In this document: in pieces, positions 42,701 to 51,485 of the stretch
How the letters are laid out: the number at the start of each line of letters is the position of its first letter
Position numbering within the stretch: the first letter of the stretch is position 1
Assembly: GCA_037447655.1 (NCBI GenBank)
Contig: JBBHKE010002052.1
Location: 499,185-563,184 of the forward strand
DNA from: Zygnema cylindricum
Lineage: Eukaryota > Streptophyta > Zygnematophyceae > Zygnematales > Zygnemataceae
Direction of reading: 5' to 3'
Length of the DNA stretch: 64,000 bases
Translations under genes and position numbers: made by a program
The notes under the pieces: model-generated
The model's database searches: none
What the model was told of the DNA's origin: nothing
The model's input: only the letters and a program-made list of their open reading frames with translations

Positions 42701-45016
42701 TTTTCTTGAGTTCGGGTACATAATAAACATTTTCCAGAATGAGTGGTTTGGAGCTATTCGGATTTATGGCCACCTATCCAACCATAGTAGATGTTAGGAC
42801 AAAATTATTTCCAAGTAAAATGCGTAAAGGAACAGGAAGCATTACAAGATTTGTCATGATAGATTTCGTACATGACATGTGATGCGACGCACCCGAATCT
42901 ATCAGTTATTACCTGATGCATTGAATTCGTACCCATAGTCCATTGGAGGAATGGGAGTAGGTACGGAATTGGTGTGGTTGATAGGTAACGCTTCTTGATT
43001 TACTACGTCAGATTGAAAGAGTGGTGGAGGTACGTTCGGCGCGAATTGAAAATGAGGTGCCACATTGTACCACGGGGAAGGGGGACCGTAAGGACCGTAC
43101 GAGGGAGTCATGAATGCTGCAGTCGCTTATCCAACGGGATTGTAAGCGACAGGCGGATGGTGCGGCACTCTTGGATTTGGAGCGTTGTTTTTGTTTTGGC
43201 TGCCGCCACCGCCTGACGCACGTTCACGTTTTCGGGCAAGGATTGGACACGCGTCGATTAAGTGATCTTTTTCTTTACAGTATCTGCAAAAAATAGAAGA
43301 TCCTGCAGCACCTGAAAAAAAAAATTGAAGCAAAAGTAGTTAGTGCCGTAGCGTCAGATGACATCACATGTTTTTTTAATTTTTGTCTACTTTCTTCATA
43401 GACAAGTTGATTTGTGAGATCAGGTAGCGTGGCATTTGCAGGATTTTTGTCAACTATACCAACAAAAGATTCAAAACTGGGCGGCAATCCTGCCAAAATC
43501 ACGCTAATGAGATCTTCATGAGTAACAGGATAATTAATGCACTTCAAACGACCAGCGTATGATTGTATTTTTTGTATAAAAGACAACATATCTTCGAACT
43601 TATCCTTTTCAAGAAGAATGAATTCGCGTCAAAGGGCCAAACGATGTGGCCACGTGTCGGTTTCATACGTCGCGCATTAAAGTCGCCACGCTTCATTTGC
43701 GGTCGTGGTACTTCGTACAAGATTTGCAATTGTACCATCCAACGACAAAATGAGACGAGACAAAGCAATGGAGTCCTTTTCTCTCCACGCAATGATTGCA
43801 ATATGGACGGCCGCAAAGTCATCGTCATCCTTGTCTGGCATAATTGGAATGATGACATCTCCTATGACGTGGCCCCATAATTTTTCAAAACTAAATAAAT
43901 GCTGGATGAGAAATTTCCAGTTGTAAAAATCTTGACCTTTAAATTTATGTACCGAGTTTGACACAGCCGAAGCCATGGGCCCATAACCTAATAAATTAGC
44001 GGCCATAACAAAGAAAATAATTAAAGCAAAAAACAAGAAAAAAGTACAAAGTACAAAAAGGTAAAAGGACAGCAAGGACAAAAAGACTGTCGTGAACTTA
44101 AGTTCAAAAATGTTAAAAGAATTTGAATAATAGACATTGTGAGACGCTTGAGTTTTATAGATGAACTCAAGCGTGTACGACGCACTATACTAAGTGGAGG
44201 TAAAACTAAGGAAGGTACAATTAATTTAGGTACATCTAATAAGTGGAACTATGACTAATCAAGGTACATCTAGAAGTGGAGTTACAGCTAGGTAGAAAGA
44301 TTCTAAATGTTTTGTGAGAATCTTTCTACTCAATATCATAATGTACAAACAAGTACAGGAACACTAAATAAAGTGGTACACTTAAGACTTAGTGTTCTAG
44401 GGCTTAAATGTCATGAAGTATCGTATGAAAAGAGTGATTCAATAGCATAGTGGAATTACGAATTCCAACAAGGCGGAGGGAGAGGGAGAGATGGACTACG
44501 TGAGAGAAAGCTGGGAGCTGAAAAAAAAGGAAATCAAAGAAGATTGGGAAAAAAAGTTAGCAATTTCTTTCTTCCTCTATTCTCTCCTCACCCCCCTACC
44601 TTCATTATGCCCACCTCTCCCTTTTCCTTGCACTTCCTCTCCCTCTTGACAGCCTCTACCTCTCTCTTTTTTCAATATTGTTCACTTTATATTAAAAGGT
44701 TTACTTCCTCCACTTGTTCTTCTAACTCTCCTTCCTTCAACTTCTCGGTTCCGCTTTTCTCCCCTTACTATTTAGCCTCCCTCCATCTTTCTTCTCTCTC
44801 TCCCTTTTCTCCCATTCTGTCTTCTCTTCTTCTATCCTTGTTTATTTCTTGCCCACTTTCCTCCCACTGGCTTTTCCCCCTCTCTCTCCTTTCTCCCTCT
44901 CCCTTTTCTGTACTCATTTTACTGTTCTTTGACCCACCTTGTACGGATCCCACAGTAACTAGAGTAAGTAGAATAATCCGTACAGCCACTGGACGAATAG
45001 TGAGAGAGCAGTCCAT
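30645..45016 (-). CDS. Secreted two-PAN/Apple-domain protein, four-exon gene model
   Basis: Exons 45016-44938, 32840-32634, 31509-31285 and 30733-30645 join to 600 nt, a complete frame of 199 residues plus stop. Every junction is phase 1, all introns are GT-AG, and each PAN domain fills one exon. The product would be a signal peptide, two PAN/Apple modules and a short proline-rich tail. Such modules bind proteins or carbohydrates outside the cell; the ligand here is unknown. Intron 1 is about 12.1 kb because copia element 4 with nested element 3 inserted in it; without them about 0.66 kb remains. The first and last exons are inferred from splice sites and phase only, so cDNA could change them. 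Confidence 0.62.
30735..31085 (+). repeat. Polypurine tract in PAN intron 3
   Basis: GAGAGGGAGA sequence on the plus strand, so pyrimidine-rich in the sense of the PAN gene. It is broken by a short AT-rich piece at about 30820-30880. Confidence 0.8.
31285..31509 (-). CDS. PAN gene exon 3: second PAN/Apple domain
   Basis: The 225-bp exon lies between acceptor ACATTTCCAG and donor GTGAAA. It encodes a PAN/Apple module: C-V-F-E-E-G-V-D-V-C-G-V-D-L, then D-C-C-A-Q-C, N-C-T-A-F-S-F and N-C-V-L-R. Both ends are phase 1, so the exon is symmetric and could be duplicated or skipped in frame. Six or more cysteines fit the disulfide pattern of secreted PAN modules. Confidence 0.8.
31510..32633 (-). other. 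PAN gene intron 2
   Basis: The sequence is AT- and purine-rich, with AGGAAAAGG-type runs at about 31550-31790. Open frames here show no domain. Confidence 0.6.
32634..32840 (-). CDS. PAN gene exon 2: first PAN/Apple domain
   Basis: The 207-bp exon lies between acceptor CTCCCCCAG and donor GTCAAT. It encodes G-C-T-L-Q-D-G-V-R-F-V-G-G-D-M, then S-C-G-L-Q-C, G-C-S-G-Y-T-F and N-C-T-F-K-S, a typical PAN/Apple cysteine layout. It is symmetric phase 1-1, like exon 3. The purine tract on its upstream side marks the end of intron 1. Confidence 0.8.
32841..33032 (+). repeat. Polypurine tract at the end of PAN intron 1
   Basis: The G/A-rich sequence is the target into which copia element 4 inserted; the last five bases AGGGG resemble AGGCG at 44472-44476. 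Confidence 0.75.
33033..33515 (-). repeat. 3' LTR of copia element 4
   Basis: The 483-bp repeat runs from TAATAAATTAGCGG to GAATTCCAACA on the plus strand; in element sense it begins TGTTGGAATTC. It matches 43989-44471. Confidence 0.92.
33516..33525 (-). other. Polypurine tract of copia element 4
   Basis: CGAGGGGGGG on the minus strand abuts the 3' LTR. Confidence 0.75.
33590..34453 (+). repeat. 5' LTR of copia element 3
   Basis: The 864-bp LTR has an internal CAGC-rich minisatellite and a tandem duplication of about 64 bp near 34150-34265 that the 3' LTR lacks. The ATG of the gag frame (34395) is inside the LTR. Confidence 0.9.
33608..33850. repeat. CAGAGCAGCTGCTATACA minisatellite inside the LTR
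   Basis: Imperfect 15-25 bp units based on GCAGCTGCTATACAACAGA, with the palindrome GCAGCTGC in many units. The 3' LTR has the homologous array at 38717-38950. Confidence 0.85.
34395..35310 (+). pseudogene. gag: Copia element 3 Gag, decayed
   Basis: The frame opens in the LTR, crosses the primer site as V-M-G-L and continues I-P-I-F-S-G-D-K-Y-V-Y-W. Frame changes at about 34628 and a stop near 34867 break it. A capsid-like M-A-K-Y-S-N-K-F segment and one CCHC knuckle, C-F-Y-C-S-E-R-G-H-G-Y-K-F-C, near 35130-35175 remain. Confidence 0.78.
34454..34464 (+). other. Primer-binding site of element 3, tRNA-Met anticodon type
   Basis: GGTTATGGGCC directly follows the LTR and is complementary to the anticodon stem-loop of initiator tRNA-Met (GGCCCAUAACC). 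Priming would need a cut tRNA half, as known for Drosophila copia. Confidence 0.75.
35313..35666 (+). pseudogene. Copia element 3 protease segment
   Basis: The active-site box reads W-I-M-D-R-G-A-S-A-H-M-C, with Arg in place of the usual Ser/Thr after the catalytic Asp. This substitution would be expected to harm activity. Downstream N-V-L-F-V-P-D-F-K-K-N-L-F is typical of copia. Confidence 0.8.
35780..36560 (+). pseudogene. Copia element 3 integrase, with stops
   Basis: A GAG-pre-integrase motif, W-H-K-R-L-G-H-V-N, is followed by the core residues in H-S-D-V-F-G, R-S-D-N-G-G-E-Y and S-E-R-L-N-R-T-L. Stops interrupt it near 36155 and 36272. The catalytic triad is readable but not in one frame. 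Confidence 0.85.
36975..37876 (+). pseudogene. Copia element 3 reverse transcriptase, frameshifted
   Basis: A copia RT opening, A-I-G-S-K-W-V-F-K-V-K, continues with R-L-V-A-K and V-K-T-T-L-L-H-G, then the Y-V-D-D-L-L-L box near 37559-37580. The frame breaks between 37397 and 37472. Confidence 0.88.
37890..38520 (+). pseudogene. Copia element 3 RNase H
   Basis: Motifs include W-S-D-A-S-Y, S-T-T-G-F-V, I-E-S-E-Y-M-A and C-D-N-Q-A-A in the frame 38029-38406. A stop at 38404 is followed by A-D-M-L-T-K-A-L, the usual copia C-terminal motif. Confidence 0.86.
38688..38698 (+). other. Polypurine tract of copia element 3
   Basis: TTTAGGGGAG immediately precedes the 3' LTR. Confidence 0.7.
38699..39513 (+). 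repeat. 3' LTR of copia element 3
   Basis: The 815-bp LTR ends GTAGAACAACA and includes the start of the gag frame, as in the 5' LTR. It lacks the tandem duplication seen there. Confidence 0.9.
39519..39950 (-). pseudogene. Copia element 4 RNase H, C-terminus displaced by element 3
   Basis: Minus-strand frames show E-A-E-Y-M-A-G-T, C-D-S-Q-G-A-L, T-K-H-I-D-I-Q-Y-H-F and L-A-D-F-L-I-K-P-L-P-R-P-S-F. The frame meets the GAAAG target duplication, and its C-terminal codons (beginning F-T-K-H) lie at 33589 and below, beyond nested element 3. Confidence 0.82.
40180..40978 (-). pseudogene. Copia element 4 reverse transcriptase
   Basis: R-R-A-I-G-S-K-W-V-F-K-V-K, R-L-V-A-K-G-Y and V-K-T-A-F-L-H are followed after a frame change near 40585 by the catalytic I-Y-V-D-D-L-I-L near 40455. 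Confidence 0.88.
41855..42530 (-). pseudogene. Copia element 4 integrase
   Basis: The zinc-finger half, W-H-L-R-Y-G-H-L-N, is near 42490-42510. The core frame 42376-41855 has S-D-V-C-G-P, R-S-D-N-G-G-E-Y and V-E-R-L-N-R-T-L, so all three acidic residues are present. A break near 42420 separates the two halves. Confidence 0.86.
42780..42911 (-). pseudogene. Copia element 4 protease segment
   Basis: The retropepsin motif L-I-D-S-G-A-S-H-H-M is coded at about 42905-42876. It is too short for an open frame because stops lie immediately upstream. Confidence 0.7.
43127..43976 (-). pseudogene. gag: Copia element 4 Gag, frameshifted
   Basis: An ATG at 43976, just after the primer site, starts M-A-S-A-V and continues F-K-G-Q-D-F-Y-N-W-K. 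Frames then change near 43680 and 43590; a CCHC knuckle C-R-Y-C-K-E-K-D-H-L-I-D-A-C follows near 43250-43290. The same frame is also open upstream through the LTR with a very hydrophobic leader. Confidence 0.8.
43977..43988 (-). other. Primer-binding site of element 4, tRNA-Met anticodon type
   Basis: GGTTATGGGCCC on the minus strand abuts the 5' LTR and is complementary to GGGCCCAUAACC of the initiator tRNA-Met anticodon stem-loop. Confidence 0.8.
43989..44471 (-). repeat. 5' LTR of copia element 4
   Basis: The 483-bp repeat matches 33033-33515. In element sense it starts TGTTGGAATTC and ends AATTTATTA, so the 3' terminus is TA, not the usual CA. Confidence 0.92.
44938..45016 (-). CDS. PAN gene exon 1: start codon and signal peptide
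   Basis: The ATG at 45016 starts M-D-C-S-L-T-I-R-P-V-A-V-R, followed by the hydrophobic core I-I-L-L-T-L-V-T-V-G, a typical signal peptide. The donor G/GTGGGT at 44937 leaves one base of a codon, matching phase 1 of the PAN exon at 32840. The link across a 12-kb intron is inferred. Confidence 0.5.
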
Positions 45017-46000
45017 TTTTCAAATAGCAAATTTAAAAAGATAAGTGGTAGTTGAGCTGAGAAGGATTACTGAATGTTTTTCTCACGTTTCAGCTCAATA
45101 ATGGAATGAAAAAGAGAAAAAGGGAGAGAAGAAACCAAAAGAGCGAGAAAGAGTGGGAAAGGATAAAAGTCGGGAATTACAAGGATTTAGAGAGAGAGGT
45201 AGAGAGAGAGAGAGATGTAAAGGTAGTATTGAGAGAGAGAGAGAGGAAAAAAAAAAGAGTGAGAGTGGAACGAGGGAGGAGAGCGAGAGAGGACTGATGA
45301 GAAAACAGAGCTCGAAGCTCCACCATTGTACCTTTCCCTAGGCGGGAAAAATAGACGAATATTCGCACGTGTCAAAAAGTTAGCGCGACAACGGACTCGA
45401 TGTACGGAAGTGAAAACAAAGTCGCGGCGACAATAAAACAAGATCTCCGTACGGACACACGAGTGCGAAGCATAGTTCAAAAGTAGGCGTTTCAATTGTA
45501 GGCCTTCTGTCCGCGCCTTTATCGTAAGTTGAGTAACGGGCTTTTCATGTGATCTTCTTAAGTCGATACTTTGATCAACGACCATCAGATCGTTCAAATC
45601 TGACGGTTAAAATAAAAAATTCATCAAAACTCACAGAAAAATATGTTTTTGTCCGAATGTTTTTCAAAATTTAGACATGGTAATTAATTCTCTATCGAAC
45701 AATGTGTAACTCAACCCTGTTAATGTTTTTTTCCATTTTGCGACCAATACAACATGGGCATAGTTGTTCAAAACTTATTCTACGCACGATTCGAACGCGC
45801 GTACAATACGTAGAAATTGGAGAGGTCGATTTGAAAAAATAGTAAAAAACGTTAATGATTTTTTTCCGTATAAATACGTACATGAAAAGAAAAAAAATTG
45901 AACATGTACCGCAGTTTGTACGCTTTTCGTTAAATGAGTGGTAAAAATAAAAATTTATTTAAAATATTATTACATCACGTAATTGTATTTGAAAATCTGA
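45017..46000. other. Upstream region of the PAN gene; no further gene seen
   Basis: 45106-45300 is purine-rich (GAGAGAGAG). The sequence just upstream of the start codon contains CTTTTTAAATTTG on the minus strand, a possible TATA-like element. The rest shows no coding signal. Confidence 0.4.
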
Positions 46001-46075
46001 TCAACTAGTTAAGAGCAGAGTTTACGGTTGGTCATACGCGACGAGCAGAGCCGCAGGTTCAATTCTTGTGAATTG
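46000..46075 (+). other. tRNA-like A-box/B-box pair, possible SINE head
   Basis: TAGTTAAGAGC at 46006 resembles a pol III A box and GGTTCAATTCT at 46056 a B box, at tRNA-like spacing. A T-arm can be drawn but acceptor stem and anticodon stem are poor, so it is not a functional tRNA gene. A SINE or old tRNA-derived repeat is possible. Confidence 0.3.
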
Positions 46076-46379
46076 CTAATATTTTGTCATAATAAATGTC
46101 GTTCACAAAAAGGCAGCCATGGCCTTTCTCTCAGCCTCTCCGAGAGCATGCAACTTCAAAAAACTGAGTACAGGCCATATGAAGATTCCATTTTTCATCA
46201 TTTTCCATTTTTCCTCTCCTCTAGGCATGGTTGCCTTTTTGGAGGTCCGTGACTTCTTCGTCAACGGCTTTAATGGCAGTGTACTAACTACTGCCGTGGC
46301 GTCTGTAATGGCGTCTTCCTTGAATTTTCGCATTCAACTGTTGAAGTATTTATGCGGCTTCTTTTCGAAAATTTGAAGA

Positions 46380-46680
46380 AGACGCCCGTACACATTTTTT
46401 AGACTTACGGCGCTCAAATAGTGTGACGCCGCAACGTCTCATTTTGGAAATGTCCGTAGACGTGACGATAAATTTCCGTACATTTTTGTGTACATTCTGA
46501 TCATTTTACTGAACAGAAAGTACCGATACGTGCATCGAATCTTTTCGTCAATTTTCGTACAGTTTTCGTAAATATTCGTACAGTTACCGTAATTTGTCTA
46601 TAGGTTGTCGTACGTATTCAGTTTCAGTTTACAGTAGACGTTTTATTGCGATTTTTTGAAAATTCACGTACAATACGTAG
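46380..46680. repeat. Irregular array of TTCGTACAG / CCGTAC words
   Basis: CGTAC or CGTA words recur every 10-25 bp without a fixed unit. The same word class is seen at 47150-47260, 26270-26420 and in the minisatellite at 15164. Confidence 0.5.
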
Positions 46681-47034
46681 AAACTGGAAAAAAAGAAAAA
46701 AACGCGCTTATTGAACAACTAGGGATATAGGTCTTAAGGCCATATTGTATGTTTTGCGTACAATAGGCATATTGTATGGGCATACTTTCACCTACTTTTG
46801 AACTACGGTGCGAAGCTATATTTGTGTTATCCGCACTGTACTTTATTTTTATGACGGTACACTTCTGCATGCAACCTTGCGTCTTCCTTGTCGCTTTCCT
46901 TTGACACTCTCAGTAAAACATGCATCTGATTGGTTGTAACAATTCCCGAGGTGGAAACATATAGAAAAATGGAAAAAATAAAACACTTTCAAAACAAAAA
47001 TAATAAAAAAGGAAAAAACGACGGCATGGACAGG

Positions 47035-47105
47035 GAATGAACCGACGACCGTCCAAGTTCGACCGACCAGGGGACCACGAATCTACCTGGACTACGAAGC
47101 GACAA
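47035..47105 (-). other. Weak tRNA-like element
   Basis: On the minus strand TAGTCCAGGTAG and GGTTCATTCCC resemble A and B boxes about 45 bases apart, followed by T-rich sequence. Stem pairing is incomplete. It could be a tRNA-derived SINE head. Confidence 0.25.
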
Positions 47106-47284
47106 AATAGTCGTGATTTCCTTCACTCTAAGGGTAGAATTCGTAGAAGTCCCATTCGTACGGATTTGGATTTTTTCCGAAAACTACGTAGTATTCGCTA
47201 GTTTCGTAAATTTCGTAGATTTCGTACGTCTCAGATTGTACGTAAAATTGTACGGACATTAAAAAATAAAAGACTCTGTTTCAT

Positions 47285-47945
47285 TTGCGCGCGCGTATTT
47301 TTATTTGTCCCCCACTCCGTCTTTAAAAGGAAACCGCCGTTGGAGACGCCTTAAATTCCGGCGCTCGCCGCTAGTTCGCTGAATTTTTTAGAGACGCCGT
47401 AAATTCCGGCGCTCGCCGTTAGTTTGCTAAACTTTTTAAAGACGCCGTAAATTTCGGCGCTCGCCGCCACACCTTGAATCGTTATTAGCGTATATAAATT
47501 ATTAATGTAAAGAAAAAATTAGCGTCATTCATTCTAATTTAGTGTTAGGAGACGTGGCAGATTATGGTCCACTTCCTTAAATAGTATACTTTATTATATT
47601 TAAGGTATCAATGTCGAAATTTTGGGGTGCCGATATAGCGTACATAAGGCTAATAACGATTCACGGTGTAGTTCGCTGAGCTTTTTAAAGACACCGTAAA
47701 TTTCGGCGCTCGCCGCTAGTTCGCTGAACTTTTTAAAGATGTCGTAAATACCGTCGCTTGCCGCTAGTTCGTTGCAACGAACTAGCGGCGAGCGGCGGAA
47801 ATTACGGCGTCTCCTACTGCGGCTTCCTTGAGTCATTATGCGTCATTTGCGCGCGCGTATGTTTATTTGTCCTCCACTCCGTCTTCAGAAGGAATCAGCC
47901 GTTCAAGACGCCGTAAATTCCGTCGCTCGCTGCTAGTTCGTTGAA
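47285..47945. repeat. ~50-bp tandem repeat with inverted unit, split by a MITE
   Basis: Units contain GACGCCGTAAATTCCGGCG and CTCGCCGCTAGTTCGCTGA and recur at about 47349, 47393, 47441, 47690, 47737 and 47908. One unit at 47777-47812 is inverted, making a palindrome about the point GTTGCAAC. Related segments starting GCGCGCGTAT flank the array at about 47288 and 47852. Confidence 0.8.
47470..47668. mobile_element. TA-flanked MITE, short subfamily C, copy 1
   Basis: The ends are CACCTTGAATCGTTATTAG and CTAATAACGATTCACGGTG with TA on the right and CA on the left. It splits a tandem-repeat unit, so the insertion point is clear. Its right half matches 63838-63883. Confidence 0.85.
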
Positions 47946-49130
47946 TTTTTCATTTTTTTTATGCATTGAATATTTAAAAATTTTTGAAATTTGAAAGTAA
48001 AAATAAGGTACGAATTTAAAAAATTATAAAATCGTTTGATGCGCACTTTACGTAGCAATCGTTAGTGTAATCCGTGCGTGTTATGCGCATGGGACATCTA
48101 TGGTAGAATTCCATTCGACGAAAAGTGTGGTTCGTTACTAGACCCCATACGTTTTCGTACAGATTCGTACCACGCCGTACTTTGATTTTTATTTTTGTCA
48201 TACGAAATATCGTAACTAGAAAGTTGTCGGGAAGCTCCAATGATATAGGCGTAATTCCAGGCAGTTAGATATTCCACTATTTCAGATCCGCGAAGCAATC
48301 GCACACATCATCCAGTGTGACGATACTCTCCTCCCGAGGAGAGTTGTACAATACTAGACGTGTACCATTGGTACACGTGAAAAAACAAAGAAATATCCGC
48401 TTTGAACAAGCGATCACAGGTCAACATGTCGCACATGCCATGTGCCTACGTCGTACAATCCATGTGCCGCCTGCCACACCGGAAGCAGGTGAGCCAAAAA
48501 TATTTTCCCACTCTCCGTCTAACATCCACCGACATTCAAAGTTTGCCGCGACCTACAAAGTTTGTCGCGTCGTTTTGCCATTCTGTTTCGAAATTTTGAT
48601 TTCCATTTTCAAAATCAAAAATCTGGCCGCAAACTTTATGTACAAATCATTAACTACCTCCGGTCGTACATATATTTTGTTTTGACTTTCCGTTTGAAGA
48701 TTTTCTTTAAGATTTTTAAAATTTGGACTAACCTACGTGGCGCCAATCATAATTGAGGAAGGTTTGTTATTGGCCCGACAAAATGGAATAGTCTTCCAGT
48801 AAAAGATGCTAGTAGAATTTTCCGTACATTTATTGGGACCGCCTAATGGAATTCTACCCTAATTCTGTTTTTATCAAGTTGTAGTTACGAAGAGGCGTCT
48901 AGCCTCACAAAACGACAAGCTAAGCACCTGCCGTCACGGGGTCGCCGCCTGAAAGTGTTTCTTTCAATCATGATACTCACTCGACACGCCTCCGACACTT
49001 CGATAAAAGTCCTACCACGCGACAACGTGGTCAAAGGTACGTGTAACGTGAATTGCGCACCAATAAGGCGACGCCGACAAAACTAAAAGTAAAAGAATCA
49101 CATCGAGGCATTTATCTTTTGTAGAATGCT
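47946..49130. other. No supported gene
   Basis: Short frames such as that at 48317-48685 show no recognisable domain. CGTACG words and AT-rich pieces predominate. Confidence 0.4.
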
Positions 49131-50508
49131 TCATTCCTTCCACTCCCTTCCTTCCTCCTTTATTTACCTTGTCTACTGTTGTCTTTTCCTTCATTTATCC
49201 CCCATCTCCTTGGATCCTTCCATTCTTCCATTCCCTTCCAGATCCATTCCTTCCCCATGTTCATTCCTAAATCTTCTTTCTGTGTCCACACACCATTCCC
49301 CTCCACTCCCCCTCCCTCCCTCCCCTCTCCCCCTTCTTTTAGACATCAAACTTTATTTTATATTACATTTCACCAATTTCATCCATCCACACAGGTTACT
49401 TTCCTCCCCACGTTTTCTCTTCCTCTCCTCCCATTTTTTTTTTGACTTATTGACTATGACCGGGCCTTTCTCATTCCCTTCTCCTCCCCACCCACCCAAA
49501 CCTCGCCTTCAGGCATTTGGAATGTCCTGGGTGCCCAACCTTTTTTTTCCGTTGGGGGCGGTATTTCCCTTCATACACGGAGTTGTCGACATTGTATAAC
49601 CATAGGTGGTCCTTTGTCTATCACCTCACCTCAATCGTCATTGATCACACTCCCCTTCGGACCTACTGATGAGGATTGAAATTTCGTCGATTGGAATTTC
49701 GTCTGTGAGTTAGATGTTTTGGGGGCCTACGATTTGGGAGCCTCCCGCTCGTGATTATACACCTGTATTCCTATGGCCGTCACGAAAATAGTACAAGATG
49801 CCATTCACCTCCCCTTGTCCCACATTTTGTCAAACCTGACGGACATTGCTCCTTGGCACCTTCTTTTTTATGTTCTCTCTCTTGGTGCTAGTCTTTCCAA
49901 GTCGTGGAGGGGGCAATAGGGCTAGAGAAACTATGGCGCGTTGTCGCCGATTCCTTCGTGGTGACTGTAAGGCCCTCCACGCCGAGCAGGAGGATCGGGT
50001 ATCGAGCACCTCTTTCCTACGATGTCGATCACCTAGGCCATCAGATATCCCGACCTCTTATCGTCGAGCAATTCACTTAGGCCGTGTTGTTGAGCTTTCT
50101 TGAGCGGCTCGGCCCTACAGCCATTTACCCCTGCCTCCGGATCTTCTTCCACTATTGAGGTCTTTCGAGCTCTCCACCCCCTTGCACCTTCCACTTTACC
50201 CCCTTCCATCCACGCATTTGAGCCTTTTAAGAGTTTTACTTAGATCGAGATGTTTTTATTAAGGCTCTTAGCTCTTCTCCTCACCTTTCAACGGGGGGCC
50301 CCTCGGGCACAGTGTATGAGTTGTTTCGCGATGTTTTGCCCCCTGAATTGGGTGCCCGGGGGTTCGATGTGATTTTTTTGCGTTTGTTCTCTTATTGCTA
50401 GTGGGGATGTCCCCCCTCGGATTTGTGATCTTCTCACGGCGTCCCGCCTTGTGGCAGTCGCCAAACCTAATGGTGGGTGCAATTCTGTGTCCTCCATTGG
50501 ACCACATA
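49130..50508 (+). pseudogene. Non-LTR retrotransposon, copy A (5' part)
   Basis: A pyrimidine-rich 5' region precedes an ATG at 49456 homologous to copy B. The zinc-finger segment has lost its cysteines. Similarity ends near 50479 at the A-K-P-N-G-G motif, at the start of the reverse transcriptase. At the P-P-E-L-G-A-R-G position this copy has TTG where B and C have TAA. Frameshifts and stops are present throughout. Confidence 0.75.
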
Positions 50509-51325
50509 ATACAGGAAGCCTCTAGATAGTATTTAACTAACCCACTTTAAGCCACAACCACTGCTGCCCAAGAAGGCAAACTGACAATTTGACTGCACCC
50601 CTGTGTAGCCTGGACTCCCTTGAGTCCGTAGAAAAAAGAATCACTGAAAACGGCCAACCAGGCGATAAGTTATAGGGTGGCAAAGATGCCAATTTATACA
50701 AACTCTCTGAGAGAGAGGACTATCTACCTAAATTTTCCTAAGTCCTAGTTTTTCCTAATTCCCTCTCACAGCTCCTATCTACTGCCTGTACGAACCAATC
50801 ACAAAACTGTATAGTACTAGAAAGTACCGTAGCCGCCATGAAATCTGTACAATTTTGATACGGATCCAATAAAAACGATGTACCTTTCACATCCGACGCC
50901 ATGTCTTTGTCCTTAATTCCTTCAAATCCACTGGGGACCTGCCACGTGTCAATCTTTTGGCTTTTTTGGCAAAAGCTGCCAAAAAAGCCATTCCGGGATG
51001 CCGGCGCTCACGCTGGCCCGTCCGCTCGTGTTTTCTCATTCCAAGTCGTCCGTTCGATTCCGGCGGCGCGCAGAATGTTATTTTGCGTCCGTTGTACTTT
51101 TGTGTCAGCCGTCCTTTTCCAGTCCCATGTTCACCAGTTTTTTAGTAAATTTCCATACGACGCCGTAAAATTTTTGTTCAGTTGACCGGCCAACGTTTAT
51201 GTGCCGCGTTTACCGTAATAAATTGCAGTTAAACCGTAACGGAACAGATTTCTATACATGGCATGCCACGCTATACAGTATGTTATAAAGTACTATTGTA
51301 TGCATACTATATATTTTTTAAGTAA
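50509..51325. other. Unassigned repeat-like DNA
   Basis: No gene is seen. The segment 50490-50830 has the look of an LTR or other repeat but no partner copy is in the window. Confidence 0.3.
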
Positions 51326-51329
51326 TCGC

Positions 51330-51446
51330 CGATATGGAATTTGTTGGTCCCAGACCGATATATCGGAACCTGTGACCGTTCGATAACCGATAACTATCGG
51401 TATCGGTGTTATCGCGATAAGTTTTTTACTGGTACACAACACTAGA
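51330..51446 (-). mobile_element. hAT-like MITE end
   Basis: The end ACACAACACTA at 51446 and about 60 bases before it are an inverted near-match of 63940-64000. The GGTCCCAGACC region matches the copy at 274-691. The other end was not found. Confidence 0.6.
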
Positions 51447-51485
51447 AAAAACGCTTAATGCTAAAAAATAGCCAAAGGAAACTAA

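Larger units (their letters stand above)
33033..44471 (-). mobile_element. Copia element 4, split by nested element 3
   Basis: The LTRs are at 33033-33515 and 43989-44471 with about fifteen differences by eye. Flanks AGGGG and AGGCG look like a 5-bp target duplication with one change. On the minus strand it has a primer site from the tRNA-Met anticodon region, gag, protease, integrase, reverse transcriptase, RNase H and a C-rich plus-strand polypurine complement. The coding region has several frameshifts and is cut near the RNase H C-terminus by element 3. It lies in sense orientation in intron 1 of the PAN gene. Confidence 0.9.

Noticed and set aside
46000-46075. Functional tRNA gene
   Set aside because: A and B boxes are present but acceptor and anticodon stems do not pair, so only a tRNA-like label is justified.
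46103-46333. Minus-strand ORF of 76 residues with basic composition
   Set aside because: An overlapping plus-strand ORF of similar length exists and neither has a domain, splice signal or homology that I recognise.
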